Part shown: in pieces, positions 52,904 through 61,369 of the stretch
Layout: every line of letters begins with the position of its first letter
How positions within the stretch are numbered: the stretch's first letter is position 1
Assembly: GCA_964654855.1 (NCBI GenBank)
Contig: CAZZJS010000002.1
Location: 186,001 to 250,000 of the forward strand
Direction of reading: 5' to 3'
Origin: JALZUV01 sp964654855
Lineage (GTDB): Bacteria; Pseudomonadota; Alphaproteobacteria; Rickettsiales; JALZUV01
DNA length: 64,000 nt
Notes under the pieces: model-generated
The model's input: the letters and a program-made list of their open reading frames with translations, nothing else
The model's database searches: none
Told to the model about the DNA's origin: nothing
Translations under genes and position numbers: made by a program

Positions 52904-53925
52904 CTTCAAAGGCTTCTCTGTTATCAATTGTAGCGTTAATATTATCCTACTTTGTCACTTATTCTTCTGCTCATAGTCAAGAGTTTTTACTAGAACTACC
53001 CGGTTCTTCTGACAGAGCCTCTCCTGCTCAGGAGCTTGAAATTCTCTCTCCTGATGAAATATCAGACTTATATAAACAACCTTCAGCAGCCGTTCCTTTT
53101 GCAACTCCGACTCCCGCACCAGAATTGCAAGAAACAAAAGTAGCCTCACCGCCACCTGTGAAAAAAGATAGCTTTACAGAGCTATTAAAAGACCTAGAAG
53201 AAAATGATGTGGATCAATCTCCAGATCGATTTGATATTAATAATATTTGGTCGCGCCAATCAACAATGCTTTTACCAGCAGAAGTTAAAACCTTCAATGC
53301 AGCCATTCGCAGGCATTTAAAATTAAAGAACCAGCCAATCATAGAGGTCGAACCTCCGGAAACACAGGAAGAGCAAGTGGCCGAGACTGAAGAAGCCATT
53401 GGAAGATACCCCTTCATCGCTCTAAGTTCGATCATCTATAAAGGGGCTAATAACTGGGCCACATGGATTAACGGAGAACGCTATACACCCAAACAAATAG
53501 CCGTTCTAGATGGTATTACAGTTGAAAAAGTCACTAAGAATAAAGTGAACTTACGATGGAAGAAACATCAACTCTCAGCCGATGAGAAACAACTAATAGA
53601 GTTGTCTGCGATAGAAGATGTAAGCTCTCTGCCACCTGAAATAAAAAAAGTTGATGATCAAACTTTCATTATTACGCTGTCACCTAATCAGGCATTTATT
53701 ACACGAGACTTTAAGATTCATGAGGGGCGAGCGGCAACGGAGCGTATTAAACAAATTCGTCTAGAAGAAATTGCTTTTAAACAAGCCAGATCAAATAGAC
53801 TGAGCACACTAAATGACACTCCTCAAAGAGCACCTGATCCAGTCGCCATACAGGAAGGAAAAGACAAAGAGGATATTGCAAAACTACTAGAACTCTATAG
53901 AAATACTCAGGAACAAACAAACTAG
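52900..53925 (+). CDS. GspC/PilP-like periplasmic protein
   Basis: 341 residues. A signal peptide or anchor occupies residues 1-28 (ending SSAHSQEF), followed by a Pro-rich linker. A compact beta domain at about 170-235 (FIALSSIIYKGANNWATWIN; VEKVTKNKVNLRWK) resembles the homology region of GspC and PilP, which binds the secretin. A charged helical tail completes it. No secretin gene adjoins, so the partner must be encoded elsewhere. Confidence 0.65.
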   Translation: MTSKASLLSIVALILSYFVTYSSAHSQEFLLELPGSSDRASPAQELEILSPDEISDLYKQPSAAVPFATPTPAPELQETKVASPPPVKKDSFTELLKDLEENDVDQSPDRFDINNIWSRQSTMLLPAEVKTFNAAIRRHLKLKNQPIIEVEPPETQEEQVAETEEAIGRYPFIALSSIIYKGANNWATWINGERYTPKQIAVLDGITVEKVTKNKVNLRWKKHQLSADEKQLIELSAIEDVSSLPPEIKKVDDQTFIITLSPNQAFITRDFKIHEGRAATERIKQIRLEEIAFKQARSNRLSTLNDTPQRAPDPVAIQEGKDKEDIAKLLELYRNTQEQTN

Positions 53926-53951
53926 CAAAACAATAAAAATAGAAATATATC

Positions 53952-54668
53952 ATGACTTCGCCTTTATTGATTGAAAGCATCTCTAAATCTTACGGTAAGC
54001 ATAAAGTGCTTGATGACCTTTCCTTTAGCTTAAAAACAAGCGAGATTTTTGGCCTTGTCGGGCTTAACGGAATTGGCAAAACCACTCTTATTAAGTGTGT
54101 CTTACAGCTAGCACATGCAGATGCTGGTATAGTTAAAATTTTTGATCATTCAGCAACGGTGGATAGCTCACGTCAGAAACTCGCTTATTTACCTGAGAAG
54201 TTTCATCCCTCGAAACATTTACGCGGCTACGAATATCTCGAGCTTTGCCTCGATTATTATGGATTAAAATTGAACAAAGAAGAAGCTATTCAAACGGCAA
54301 GAGATCTAGAACTCGATGCTAATGCGCTAGACAATCGTATTTCTTCTTATTCGAAAGGTATGGGGCAAAAGATTGGCCTGATTGGCGCTTTCCTATCGAA
54401 ACGTCCTTTATTGATTTTAGATGAACCTATGAGTGGGTTAGATCCAAAAGCCCGCATTGCTTTGAAGAAAAAACTTCTTAGCTATCGTGATGCAGGAAAT
54501 ACCATCTTCTTCAGTTCGCATATTCTAGCCGATATTGATGAAATCTGTGATCGCGTCGCGATTATTCATGATACAAAAATTCGTTATCTTGGCACACCGA
54601 GCGGTTTTAAAGATGAATACCCAGATGAATCGCTTGAAGCTTCCTTCTTACAAGCAATCGCAGCATAA
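53952..54668 (+). CDS. ABC transporter ATP-binding protein without adjacent permease
   Basis: 238-residue single ABC ATPase: Walker A GLNGIGKTTLIK, Q-loop region LAYLPEKF, a variant signature YSKGMGQKIGLIGA, Walker B LLILDEPMSGLD and the H-loop SSHILADID. It resembles the CcmA/DrrA/NatA type used with separate permeases. It follows the GspC-like gene by 26 bases on the same strand and ends three bases before the convergent mltG. No permease is adjacent, so its partner is unknown. Co-transcription with the secretion platform is likely from spacing. Confidence 0.9.
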   Translation: MTSPLLIESISKSYGKHKVLDDLSFSLKTSEIFGLVGLNGIGKTTLIKCVLQLAHADAGIVKIFDHSATVDSSRQKLAYLPEKFHPSKHLRGYEYLELCLDYYGLKLNKEEAIQTARDLELDANALDNRISSYSKGMGQKIGLIGAFLSKRPLLILDEPMSGLDPKARIALKKKLLSYRDAGNTIFFSSHILADIDEICDRVAIIHDTKIRYLGTPSGFKDEYPDESLEASFLQAIAA

Positions 54669-54671
54669 TAG

Positions 54672-55688
54672 TTATTGCTGTTTTTTCTTCTTAGCGCGTT
54701 GTTCTTTTTGCCATTGGCGATATTTCTTCACATTCTCTAAATGGCCTTTATTATCCTTAGCGAAATAATGCCCGCCTGTGCCTGTTGCTACCATAAAAAG
54801 ATCGTCATGCTTGGCCGGGTTTAATACTGCCGCAATCGCCTCTTTGCCTGGATTACAAATAGGCCCCGGAGGTAAACCTTTATTTAAATAAGTATTATAT
54901 TTATTTGGACGTTTTAAGTCACGGTAGGTTAAAGGTCGCACGCCAGATTGCCCACCATGAATACCATAAGAAACCGTTGGATCTGCTTGCAATAGCATGC
55001 CTTTATGCAGGCGGTTAATGTAAAGCCCTGCCACATAAGTACGCTCATGCGGCACGCCAGTTTCTTTTTCTACAATCGAAGCTAAGGTAATCGCTTCTTG
55101 TTTAGTTTTAAACGGCAATCCTTCAACACGCCCCGGCCATAATTCATGAATCGCTTCAAGGTGAGCTTTTTGCATTCTATCTATGATCGACTGGCGGGTT
55201 TCTCCCATCGTATAACGATAGGTATTTGGTAAGAGCGAGCCTTCTGCGGGTATTCCTTCAAGGCTGCCTTCTAGCTCTTTTGCCTGATTGATAATCTCCA
55301 CCACTTCGGCACTGGTTTTACCTTCAGGGATTGTCACTTGGCGTAAAATAATATCACCATTGCTAAGCTTATCCATCACGCCGGCAGGAGTCGTTCCGGC
55401 TTCAAACACATATTCTCCAGCTTGAAAACGCCCTGAAACACCTTGTATTTCTGCGAGAACACGAAATGCTTGCGGATGTTCAATCACGCCCATTTTGGCC
55501 AACCTATTAGCAATCGAAAGGCATCCGCTACCCCGCGCAATCGTCACCTCCACCTGCTCATCCAAAACCGATCTTTGCGGATAAATAACCAGCAGCCAAG
55601 CCATAGCAGCAAGTCCAGCCAAGATGCCGAGGGTAATAAGACTGACAATAAGTTTGCGCACGTTTATTGTATCTTCTGTTCGTACCAA
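54672..55688 (-). CDS. mltG: Endolytic murein transglycosylase MltG
   Basis: Cleaves nascent glycan strands and so sets their length. Of 338 residues, one membrane helix spans about 12-32, followed by a LysM-like region and the YceG domain with the catalytic Glu in ASIVEKETGVPHER and the LLQADPTVSYGI motif. The tail is Lys/Gln-rich. The ATG at 55688 overlaps queH by 25 bases; a GTG at 55661, two bases past the queH stop, is an alternative. No fabF or pabC neighbour is present. Confidence 0.95.
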   Translation of the reverse strand: MVRTEDTINVRKLIVSLITLGILAGLAAMAWLLVIYPQRSVLDEQVEVTIARGSGCLSIANRLAKMGVIEHPQAFRVLAEIQGVSGRFQAGEYVFEAGTTPAGVMDKLSNGDIILRQVTIPEGKTSAEVVEIINQAKELEGSLEGIPAEGSLLPNTYRYTMGETRQSIIDRMQKAHLEAIHELWPGRVEGLPFKTKQEAITLASIVEKETGVPHERTYVAGLYINRLHKGMLLQADPTVSYGIHGGQSGVRPLTYRDLKRPNKYNTYLNKGLPPGPICNPGKEAIAAVLNPAKHDDLFMVATGTGGHYFAKDNKGHLENVKKYRQWQKEQRAKKKKQQ

Positions 55689-56317
55689 GTCTCACCAATC
55701 GCGATTTTCTCACGATCATTCTTTTCACGCCACTCATTCGTGTCGCGCAAGCTATAGATACATCCGCAATATTGCTGAGCGTAGAATTCTTCTTCTTTAG
55801 CAAGATCATACATACGAGCACCACCACCATCTTTACGCCAATTATAGGTCCAATAGGTAATGTCTTCATAAGGCTCGGCTGAGCGGATACCGGAATCATT
55901 AATTTGCTGCATATTTTTCCAACGTGAGATACCGAGTGAGCTCGTAATCACTTTAAAATCATACTCATGCGCGTAAAGCGCTGTGCGCACAAAACGCATA
56001 TCAAAACACATGGTGCAACGACGGCCACGTTCCGGGTCTTTCTCCATCCCCTTCGCACGATGGAACCAATCTTGCACATCGTAATCGGCATCTACAAAGG
56101 GAATACCTAATTTCTCCGCATAGCGAATATTTTCCTGCTTACGGATTTCATATTCTTTTTTCGGATGAATATTAGGGTTATAAAAAAAGATGGTTAGCTC
56201 AATGCCGGATTCATGCATTTTCTCAATGAGTGGTCCAGAACAAGGCGCGCAGCAACTATGTAGCAGCACCTTCTTCTCACCATGTGGAACATCGAAATCA
56301 TCTATTTGATTAGCCAT
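55664..56317 (-). CDS. queH: Epoxyqueuosine reductase QueH
   Basis: Last step of queuosine synthesis in tRNA, the non-cobalamin alternative to QueG. The 217 residues have LHSCCAPCSG, RRCTMCFDMR and QQYCGC, the cysteine sets that hold an iron-sulfur cluster and a second metal in this family, and FFYNPNIHPKKEYEIRK. The gene lies upstream of mltG with a short overlap. Other queuosine genes are not nearby. Confidence 0.95.
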   Translation of the reverse strand: MANQIDDFDVPHGEKKVLLHSCCAPCSGPLIEKMHESGIELTIFFYNPNIHPKKEYEIRKQENIRYAEKLGIPFVDADYDVQDWFHRAKGMEKDPERGRRCTMCFDMRFVRTALYAHEYDFKVITSSLGISRWKNMQQINDSGIRSAEPYEDITYWTYNWRKDGGGARMYDLAKEEEFYAQQYCGCIYSLRDTNEWREKNDREKIAIGETWYEQKIQ

Positions 56318-56353
56318 ACCCCCCTTGTGGATATAATGGCCAGAAAAGTCAAG

Positions 56354-56848
56354 TTAACGGGTAATGACTTTTGATTGCGCATCTACTTCATAACCACGCT
56401 CCGCAAGAATACGTTCCGCATGGGAAAGCTTGGTGGAGTTATCCTCCGCTTTCTCTTTTCTCTGATATTTATAGATAATCGGCATTGATACTAATGTTGC
56501 CAAAGCAAAGGATGAAACCCCTACTAACAAGGTATTTACAAAGTTTTTATGATCGCTCTTATGCTGATTGTAGGCTGATTTGCCATCATCCTGCCAATCA
56601 CCCAAAAAGGTTTTTATGTTTTTAATGCTTAAATCTTTGCTATCGGAGGGTTTCCAGAACATATACGCTGCCGTTGCTGCGGTGGCGACGGTCGTACCCG
56701 CACCGATAATACTGAGGAATAAGTTACTTAAGTGATCGCGTTTCTGAAGCTGAGGGTTATCGATTCCATAGCGCAAACGGCGAGCCTCATCTATCAGATC
56801 ACTATCTGACAGGCTCGAATAGCTTGAAATATGTATATTCTTTCCCAT
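56354..56848 (-). CDS. Uncharacterised protein with two membrane helices
   Basis: 164 residues. A polar Ser-rich N-terminus (HISSYSSLSDSDLIDEARRL) precedes two hydrophobic segments at about 44-68 and 107-128, separated by a charged loop. The C-terminus is polar and helical. No family is recognised. It ends 36 bases before queH and diverges from the glycosyltransferase gene. It is probably a small inner-membrane protein. Confidence 0.6.
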   Translation of the reverse strand: MGKNIHISSYSSLSDSDLIDEARRLRYGIDNPQLQKRDHLSNLFLSIIGAGTTVATAATAAYMFWKPSDSKDLSIKNIKTFLGDWQDDGKSAYNQHKSDHKNFVNTLLVGVSSFALATLVSMPIIYKYQRKEKAEDNSTKLSHAERILAERGYEVDAQSKVITR

Positions 56849-56894
56849 CCTAAGATTATAGGGTAGTTAAGAGCCCTAAAACAGTTACGGTTTT

Positions 56895-57749
56895 ATGACA
56901 ATTATGCCAAAAATTGCTGCAATTATAACGATTTACGAGCCACCTGAGAGCCTAAATCAGCTATTAAAATCCGTCAAATCGCAAGTAGATGAGGTGATTT
57001 TTATCGATAATGGCGATAATACACCGCTTGAAGAAGTACATTGGCTCAAGAACCCTGAAAACGGCCTCGCAAAAGCTCAAAATATGGGGATTAAGAAGGC
57101 TAAAGGACTGGAATGTAGTCATATTTTATTCCTCGATGATGATAGTGTGCCTGAAGAAAATATGGTCAAGAACCTACTAAAGGCCGCTAAATCACATAAA
57201 AATGCCGCGATTATTGGCCCTTATTTGCAAGAAGAAGCGCTCAAACAAGCACCTAAATATATTCAAGCCAATGGTAATTTTTTCTTCAAACGAGTGGAAT
57301 TTGATGAAAAAACACCCATTTTAGAGAATCTCTATTATGTCGCCGCCTCTGGTAGCCTTATCCCGATTGAAATATTCGATCATATTGGCGAAATGAAAGA
57401 AGATTTTTTCATCTATTTTGTTGATACAGAATTCTGCCTACGTGCACGCAAGGCTGGGTTTGATGTCATTGCCGTACGCGATGCTAAACTCAACCACCGA
57501 TTTGGCAAACGTAGCAATCACACAATTTTGGGGAAATCCATCAGCACGACCAACCATTCTGCCAAAGCCCGTGAATATATGTTCAAAAACCGTCGACACT
57601 TATGGCTTAACTATTTCGATACAGATGCCGGTTATGTGCTATTCGACATCCTACGCACTCAAAGCGAATGGCTGCGAGTTCTGATGTTTGAAAAAGACAA
57701 ATTAGCGAAAGTTTCCGCTATGGTAAGTGGCTTACTTAAAACCACTTGA
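56895..57749 (+). CDS. Family 2 glycosyltransferase (rhamnosyltransferase-like)
   Basis: 284-residue GT-A fold enzyme. The nucleotide-sugar binding start is IAAIITIYEPPESLNQLLKS, with VIFIDNGD, GLAKAQNMGIKKA and the DxD-type LFLDDDSVPEENM. The late region FIYFVDTEFCLRARKAGFDV resembles rhamnosyltransferases of O-antigen and cell-wall pathways. The acceptor is unknown. ATGs at 56895 and 56904 are both possible starts; I used the first. No polysaccharide cluster surrounds it. Confidence 0.88.
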   Translation: MTIMPKIAAIITIYEPPESLNQLLKSVKSQVDEVIFIDNGDNTPLEEVHWLKNPENGLAKAQNMGIKKAKGLECSHILFLDDDSVPEENMVKNLLKAAKSHKNAAIIGPYLQEEALKQAPKYIQANGNFFFKRVEFDEKTPILENLYYVAASGSLIPIEIFDHIGEMKEDFFIYFVDTEFCLRARKAGFDVIAVRDAKLNHRFGKRSNHTILGKSISTTNHSAKAREYMFKNRRHLWLNYFDTDAGYVLFDILRTQSEWLRVLMFEKDKLAKVSAMVSGLLKTT

Positions 57750-57812
57750 AGCGTTTGAATTTATTACCTAGTAATTCAATAAATACTCACCACCCTTACA
57801 TTGGAAAATATT

Positions 57813-58934
57813 ATGAAAATTGGCGTTCCTAAAGAGATTAAAACCCACGAATATCGTGCAGGCCTTGTCCCTGGTTCCGTACGCGAACTCGTATCGCGCG
57901 GTCATGATGTCGTGGTGGAAACCAATACTGGTGAAGGCATTGGCTTTACCGATGCTGATTATAAAGCTGCAGGTGCCACCATCTCCACTGATGCGGATAG
58001 TATTTTCGCGGAATGCGAAATGATCGTGAAGGTGAAAGAACCTCAACCGGTGGAGACGGCAAAATTACGTGAAGACCAAATCCTTTACACCTTCCTGCAT
58101 CTGGCACCAGACCCTGTACAAACGCAGGGCCTAATTGATTCAAAATGTATCGCCATTGCTTATGAAACGGTGACCGATCATCGTGGCGGGCTTCCCCTGC
58201 TCGCACCCATGTCAGAAGTAGCAGGCAAGCTTTCCGTACAAGTAGGTGCACAATGTTTAGAAAAACATAGTGGCGGTTCAGGCATTTTACTCGGTGGCGT
58301 GCCGGGTGTTGCACCGGCTAATGTCGTCGTCATTGGCGGCGGCATGTCAGGCACCTGTGCCATGCGCGTTGCAGTGGGCATGGGCGCACAAGTAACCGTG
58401 CTAGATAATAATATTAACCGTCTGCGTGAATTAGATGCTGAATTCGGCACGACCGTACACACCGTTTACTCCACCGCAGATTCAATTGAAGATTATGTGA
58501 CAAAGGCTGACCTTGTCGTCGGCGCGGTATTAGTGCCAGGTGCGGCATCGCCTAAACTCATCACGCGCGATATGATTTCTAAAATGAAAAAAGGCGCGGC
58601 AATTGTGGATATCGCCGTCGATCAGGGCGGTTGCGTTGAAACGACCAAAGCAACCACCCATGCAGAACCCACTTTCCTTGTTGATGATGTTGTACATTAT
58701 TGCGTCGCAAACATGCCGGGCGCCGTTCCGCGCACTTCTGCCATCGCACTTAATAATGCAACGCTTCCCTTCGCCATCGCATTGGCCGATAAAGGCGCAA
58801 AACGCGCTATGCAGGAAGATAAGCACTTACTAAATGGTTTGAATGTATGTCAGGGAAATATCACCTACGAGGCAGTGTCAGAAGCACTCGGCCACCCATA
58901 CGTTTCCGCTGAAGATTGTTTAGCTAAACTATAA
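57813..58934 (+). CDS. ald: Alanine dehydrogenase
   Basis: Reversible NAD-dependent deamination of L-alanine to pyruvate and ammonia. The 373 residues begin KIGVPKEIKTHEYRAGLVP and have VKVKEPQ, HLAPDP, the MSEVAGKLSVQ segment and a Rossmann fold VVVIGGGMSGTCAMRVA. The C-terminal NMPGAVPRTSAIALNNATL confirms alanine dehydrogenase rather than transhydrogenase alpha. I start at the ATG at 57813 with TTGGAAAA upstream; an in-frame ATG at 57801 adds four residues. An intrinsic terminator follows. Confidence 0.97.
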   Translation: MKIGVPKEIKTHEYRAGLVPGSVRELVSRGHDVVVETNTGEGIGFTDADYKAAGATISTDADSIFAECEMIVKVKEPQPVETAKLREDQILYTFLHLAPDPVQTQGLIDSKCIAIAYETVTDHRGGLPLLAPMSEVAGKLSVQVGAQCLEKHSGGSGILLGGVPGVAPANVVVIGGGMSGTCAMRVAVGMGAQVTVLDNNINRLRELDAEFGTTVHTVYSTADSIEDYVTKADLVVGAVLVPGAASPKLITRDMISKMKKGAAIVDIAVDQGGCVETTKATTHAEPTFLVDDVVHYCVANMPGAVPRTSAIALNNATLPFAIALADKGAKRAMQEDKHLLNGLNVCQGNITYEAVSEALGHPYVSAEDCLAKL

Positions 58935-58975
58935 TCAGCTATTCACTCCCAACGCTTACTTATCGCATCACCTAT

Positions 58976-59016
58976 GCATCATGATGGGTGATTCTTCACC
59001 CTGCATCGTGCTTTTT
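58976..59016 (+). terminator. Intrinsic terminator after ald
   Basis: A perfect GGGTGA-TTCT-TCACCC core (58986-59001) extends outward with mismatches to GCATC (58976) and GTGC (ending 59011), followed by TTTTT at 59012-59016. ATCACC at 58967-58972 can compete for GGTGAT in the core, giving an alternative hairpin. Confidence 0.7.
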
Positions 59017-59084
59017 GGTAGCCGTTCAGGCCCGTTGGTAAATCTATAATAAGTGAAAGTAAGAAAGGCCGGAAGGCAAAAAGA

Positions 59085-59273
59085 TCAAACGCTGCAATAA
59101 GGCACGACGAGCAGGGAATCGAGTATTTTAATACCTATTACAGATGCCATCAAAACCAGCAATGTACGATTTGTACGGGCTTTAGTGCCATAAAGAAAAT
59201 CAACGGCTTTATGAAAAAGGCTTTTTGCTTCTTCTGTAGCATTATCAATCGGGTCTATCGTAGTCGTGTTCAT
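59085..59273 (-). CDS. Small single-helix membrane protein
   Basis: 62 residues from the ATG at 59273. A polar, acidic N-terminus is followed by basic KARTNRT and one hydrophobic helix (LLVLMASVIGIKILDSLLVV). A longer frame starting at 59378 would overlap the ATP12 gene and add a Gly/Arg-rich stretch, so I reject it. It follows the ATP12 gene by 17 bases on the same strand and may be co-transcribed. Function unknown. Confidence 0.5.
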   Translation of the reverse strand: MNTTTIDPIDNATEEAKSLFHKAVDFLYGTKARTNRTLLVLMASVIGIKILDSLLVVPYCSV

Positions 59274-59290
59274 ATACCGATTATAGCATA

Positions 59291-59965
59291 TTAGAGCAGT
59301 GAACGCCAGAGAGCCGAACGGGCTAAATCTGTACGTAAGGCCTCCGCCTTTTCCTTGGCCTCTTCTTCCTCGCCCCATTTTTCCATATTAAAGGTTTCTT
59401 CTAGACGAGAGAGTTCGAAAAGTTTCGTATCATCCAACTCATTTTGCACAAAATACCACCCTAGAAGCAGTGAGGTTGATGGCTTAACCACCGCGGCCAG
59501 TAGTGCGAGCTTCCAATGATCTAGCGTATCAAGAAATTCAACATGCTTGGCCTTATTCTCATCGGCTTGCGCGACAGGCATGATACTATTAGTCACTTCA
59601 TAACGCGTACCAAACTCCACCTGCGCACGGTTGAGCCATGGCTGCCATTTAAGGCGCTGCTGAGCAGATAAATCCTCATCCACCGCGTGATAGAACATTA
59701 AATCCGTCTCACCATATTCTAGCAGCTCAACAATCAACTCATTACGGCGTGGCGCGGCGATATCAATCGCTAACGACGCCATACCCGTCAGCGGTAATTT
59801 ATTCTTATCAATCTTATCGCCAACAGCATTCCACTCATCGGCAATCAATTGCGCGAGCGCATCATTAGGCAGCACGACCTTGTTCTTAGCAGGCGTATTG
59901 AGGCCTTTTCCATCGAGTAATACGGCACCGTCTTTAACGGAAGCTTGCTTGAAAAATCGTTTCAT
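59291..59965 (-). CDS. ATP12 family F1-ATPase assembly chaperone
   Basis: Chaperone that holds the F1 alpha subunit before assembly in mitochondria and alphaproteobacteria. The 224 residues begin KRFFKQASVKDGAVLLDGKG and contain LIADEWNAVGDKIDKNKLPL, GMASLAIDIA and LLEYGETDLMFYHA, all diagnostic of ATP12. The Trp-rich middle KWQPWLNRAQVEFG is typical. The start overlaps the rluC stop by four bases, an arrangement seen in many alphaproteobacteria. Confidence 0.95.
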   Translation of the reverse strand: MKRFFKQASVKDGAVLLDGKGLNTPAKNKVVLPNDALAQLIADEWNAVGDKIDKNKLPLTGMASLAIDIAAPRRNELIVELLEYGETDLMFYHAVDEDLSAQQRLKWQPWLNRAQVEFGTRYEVTNSIMPVAQADENKAKHVEFLDTLDHWKLALLAAVVKPSTSLLLGWYFVQNELDDTKLFELSRLEETFNMEKWGEEEEAKEKAEALRTDLARSALWRSLL

Positions 59966-60906
59966 GAGGGTGAAATCTCCAATAAATCAAAACTCTGCTC
60001 AAAATGCGGTGGAACCGGTGCTTCTACGACGATCTCTTTACCGAAACAACTTTCCGGAATCACAATCTGGCGGGCATGGAGATGCATTTTATTAGGCAGC
60101 TGCATGCCTTCAGGAAAGGCTTTATCGCCGCCATATTTACCATCACCTAAAATCGGCGCTTCAAGATAAGCAGCATGCACACGCAATTGATGCTTACGGC
60201 CTGTATGCGGCGAAAGCTCCACAAAACTAATGCGGCGGCCAAGCTTTTCGATAATACGATAAGTCGTGTGAGACGGTTTGCCGTCTTGGGTCACTGCCAT
60301 TTTCTCTTCGCCGCTATAGACGCGCTTTCCGACAGGAACCTTCAATTCACCAATTTCTTCACCTTTGGGAATTGGCGGCACACCGCAGAGAAGCGCCCAA
60401 TAGAATTTGCGAATTTCACGCGCGGCGAAGGCTTTCATCAAAATATCTGCCGCTTTGGCATGACGGGCTAGCACCAACACGCCGCTTGTATCTTTATCCA
60501 GCCGGTGAACCAGCTTTGGAGGCCCTTTCGCATCGCCCTCAAGCAAAGGCAATAGACGGTCAAGATGCGTCGTTTGTTTGCTTCCGCCCTGAGTCGGCAA
60601 GCCTGAAGGCTTGTTGATGATGAGGATATTATCATCGCGGTAAAGCACCGAATCATCCAGCCAATCAGGCTTTTTCAGCGGCTTTTGCGCCGTACGCTCT
60701 TTTGATACTTTCGGAAAATCAGGATGTTTAATCACATTGCCTTGAATCAGGCGCGTTTTTGACTCCGCACGCTTGCCATTGACCTTCACCAGTTTCTTAC
60801 GCAAAAGCTGTTGAAGTTCCGCATGGGTAATATGCGGGTAATGCCGCTGAAACCAGCGATCCAAACGAATACCATCATCTGAGGCAAATATAGGGCTTTC
60901 CTGCAT
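59962..60906 (-). CDS. rluC: RluC/RluD-type 23S rRNA pseudouridine synthase
   Basis: Isomerises uridines in 23S rRNA. The protein, 314 residues from the ATG at 60906, has an S4-like N-terminal domain (GIRLDRWFQRHY; LLRKKLVKVNGKR) and the catalytic HRLDKDTSGVLVLARHAK with its Asp. PHTGRKHQLRVHAA is near the end. RluC is preferred over RluD on neighbourhood only. The ATG overlaps the crcB stop by one base (TAATG); a longer frame to 60942 was not used. Confidence 0.92.
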   Translation of the reverse strand: MQESPIFASDDGIRLDRWFQRHYPHITHAELQQLLRKKLVKVNGKRAESKTRLIQGNVIKHPDFPKVSKERTAQKPLKKPDWLDDSVLYRDDNILIINKPSGLPTQGGSKQTTHLDRLLPLLEGDAKGPPKLVHRLDKDTSGVLVLARHAKAADILMKAFAAREIRKFYWALLCGVPPIPKGEEIGELKVPVGKRVYSGEEKMAVTQDGKPSHTTYRIIEKLGRRISFVELSPHTGRKHQLRVHAAYLEAPILGDGKYGGDKAFPEGMQLPNKMHLHARQIVIPESCFGKEIVVEAPVPPHFEQSFDLLEISPS

Positions 60907-61289
60907 TAGAGCGCTTTTAGTAGCATGAAGCCCAAAGCACAAGCACCAACCGTCAGTAACACCGAGGCACCCATATAAACCAATGCTGGTAGCGTATCGC
61001 CGCGCTGTAGCATATTCACCGTTTCTAACGAGAATGCCGAGAAGGTTGTAAACCCGCCCAAAAATCCGGTGATGATAAAGGCCTGAAGCGCCGCTTTGCC
61101 CTCACCCATCTCCCGCAGAAACCAACCTGCCACTACCCCAATCAGCAACGATCCCACAATATTCACCGCCAACGTACCATAAGGAAACCCCGTGCCCGCA
61201 TAGCGCAACACCGCACCGGACATCAAATACCGCATGACAGCACCCAAGGCACCGCCTGCCGCTATAGGAAGGAGTAAATTAACACTCAT
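60906..61289 (-). CDS. crcB: Fluoride channel CrcB/Fluc
   Basis: Small membrane protein that exports fluoride as a dual-topology dimer. The 127 residues have four helices, with GGALGAVMRYLMSG, GTLAVNIVGSLLIG (with its pore Asn) and GFLGGFTTFSAFSLE (phenylalanine box). It is coupled to rluC. A hairpin covers the ribosome site; a canonical fluoride riboswitch is not seen in the short leader. Confidence 0.96.
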   Translation of the reverse strand: MSVNLLLPIAAGGALGAVMRYLMSGAVLRYAGTGFPYGTLAVNIVGSLLIGVVAGWFLREMGEGKAALQAFIITGFLGGFTTFSAFSLETVNMLQRGDTLPALVYMGASVLLTVGACALGFMLLKAL

Positions 61290-61310
61290 AACCCTCTCTT
61301 TAACAGGGTT
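61290..61310 (-). promoter_or_regulatory. Hairpin covering the crcB ribosome-binding site
   Basis: AACCCT (61290-61295) and AGGGTT (61305-61310) flank a nine-base loop directly before the minus-strand ATG of crcB. On that strand the arm adjoining the ATG contains the purine-rich GAGAGGG ribosome site. The stem could therefore limit crcB translation. Six pairs with two A-T at the base make it modest in strength. Confidence 0.4.
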
Positions 61311-61369
61311 TTAGCGGTGAAACAATCTGCTGCTTGCACCCTTACACTCACCCCTGTATAAACCGCTCA

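Noticed and set aside
59274..59378. N-terminal extension of the small membrane protein (start at 59378)
   Set aside because: It would overlap the ATP12 gene by about 90 bases and the added residues are Gly/Arg-rich, unlike the rest; the ATG at 59273 is better.
61290..61369. Fluoride riboswitch upstream of crcB
   Set aside because: The leader is short and lacks the conserved pseudoknot pattern; only a simple hairpin over the ribosome site is visible.
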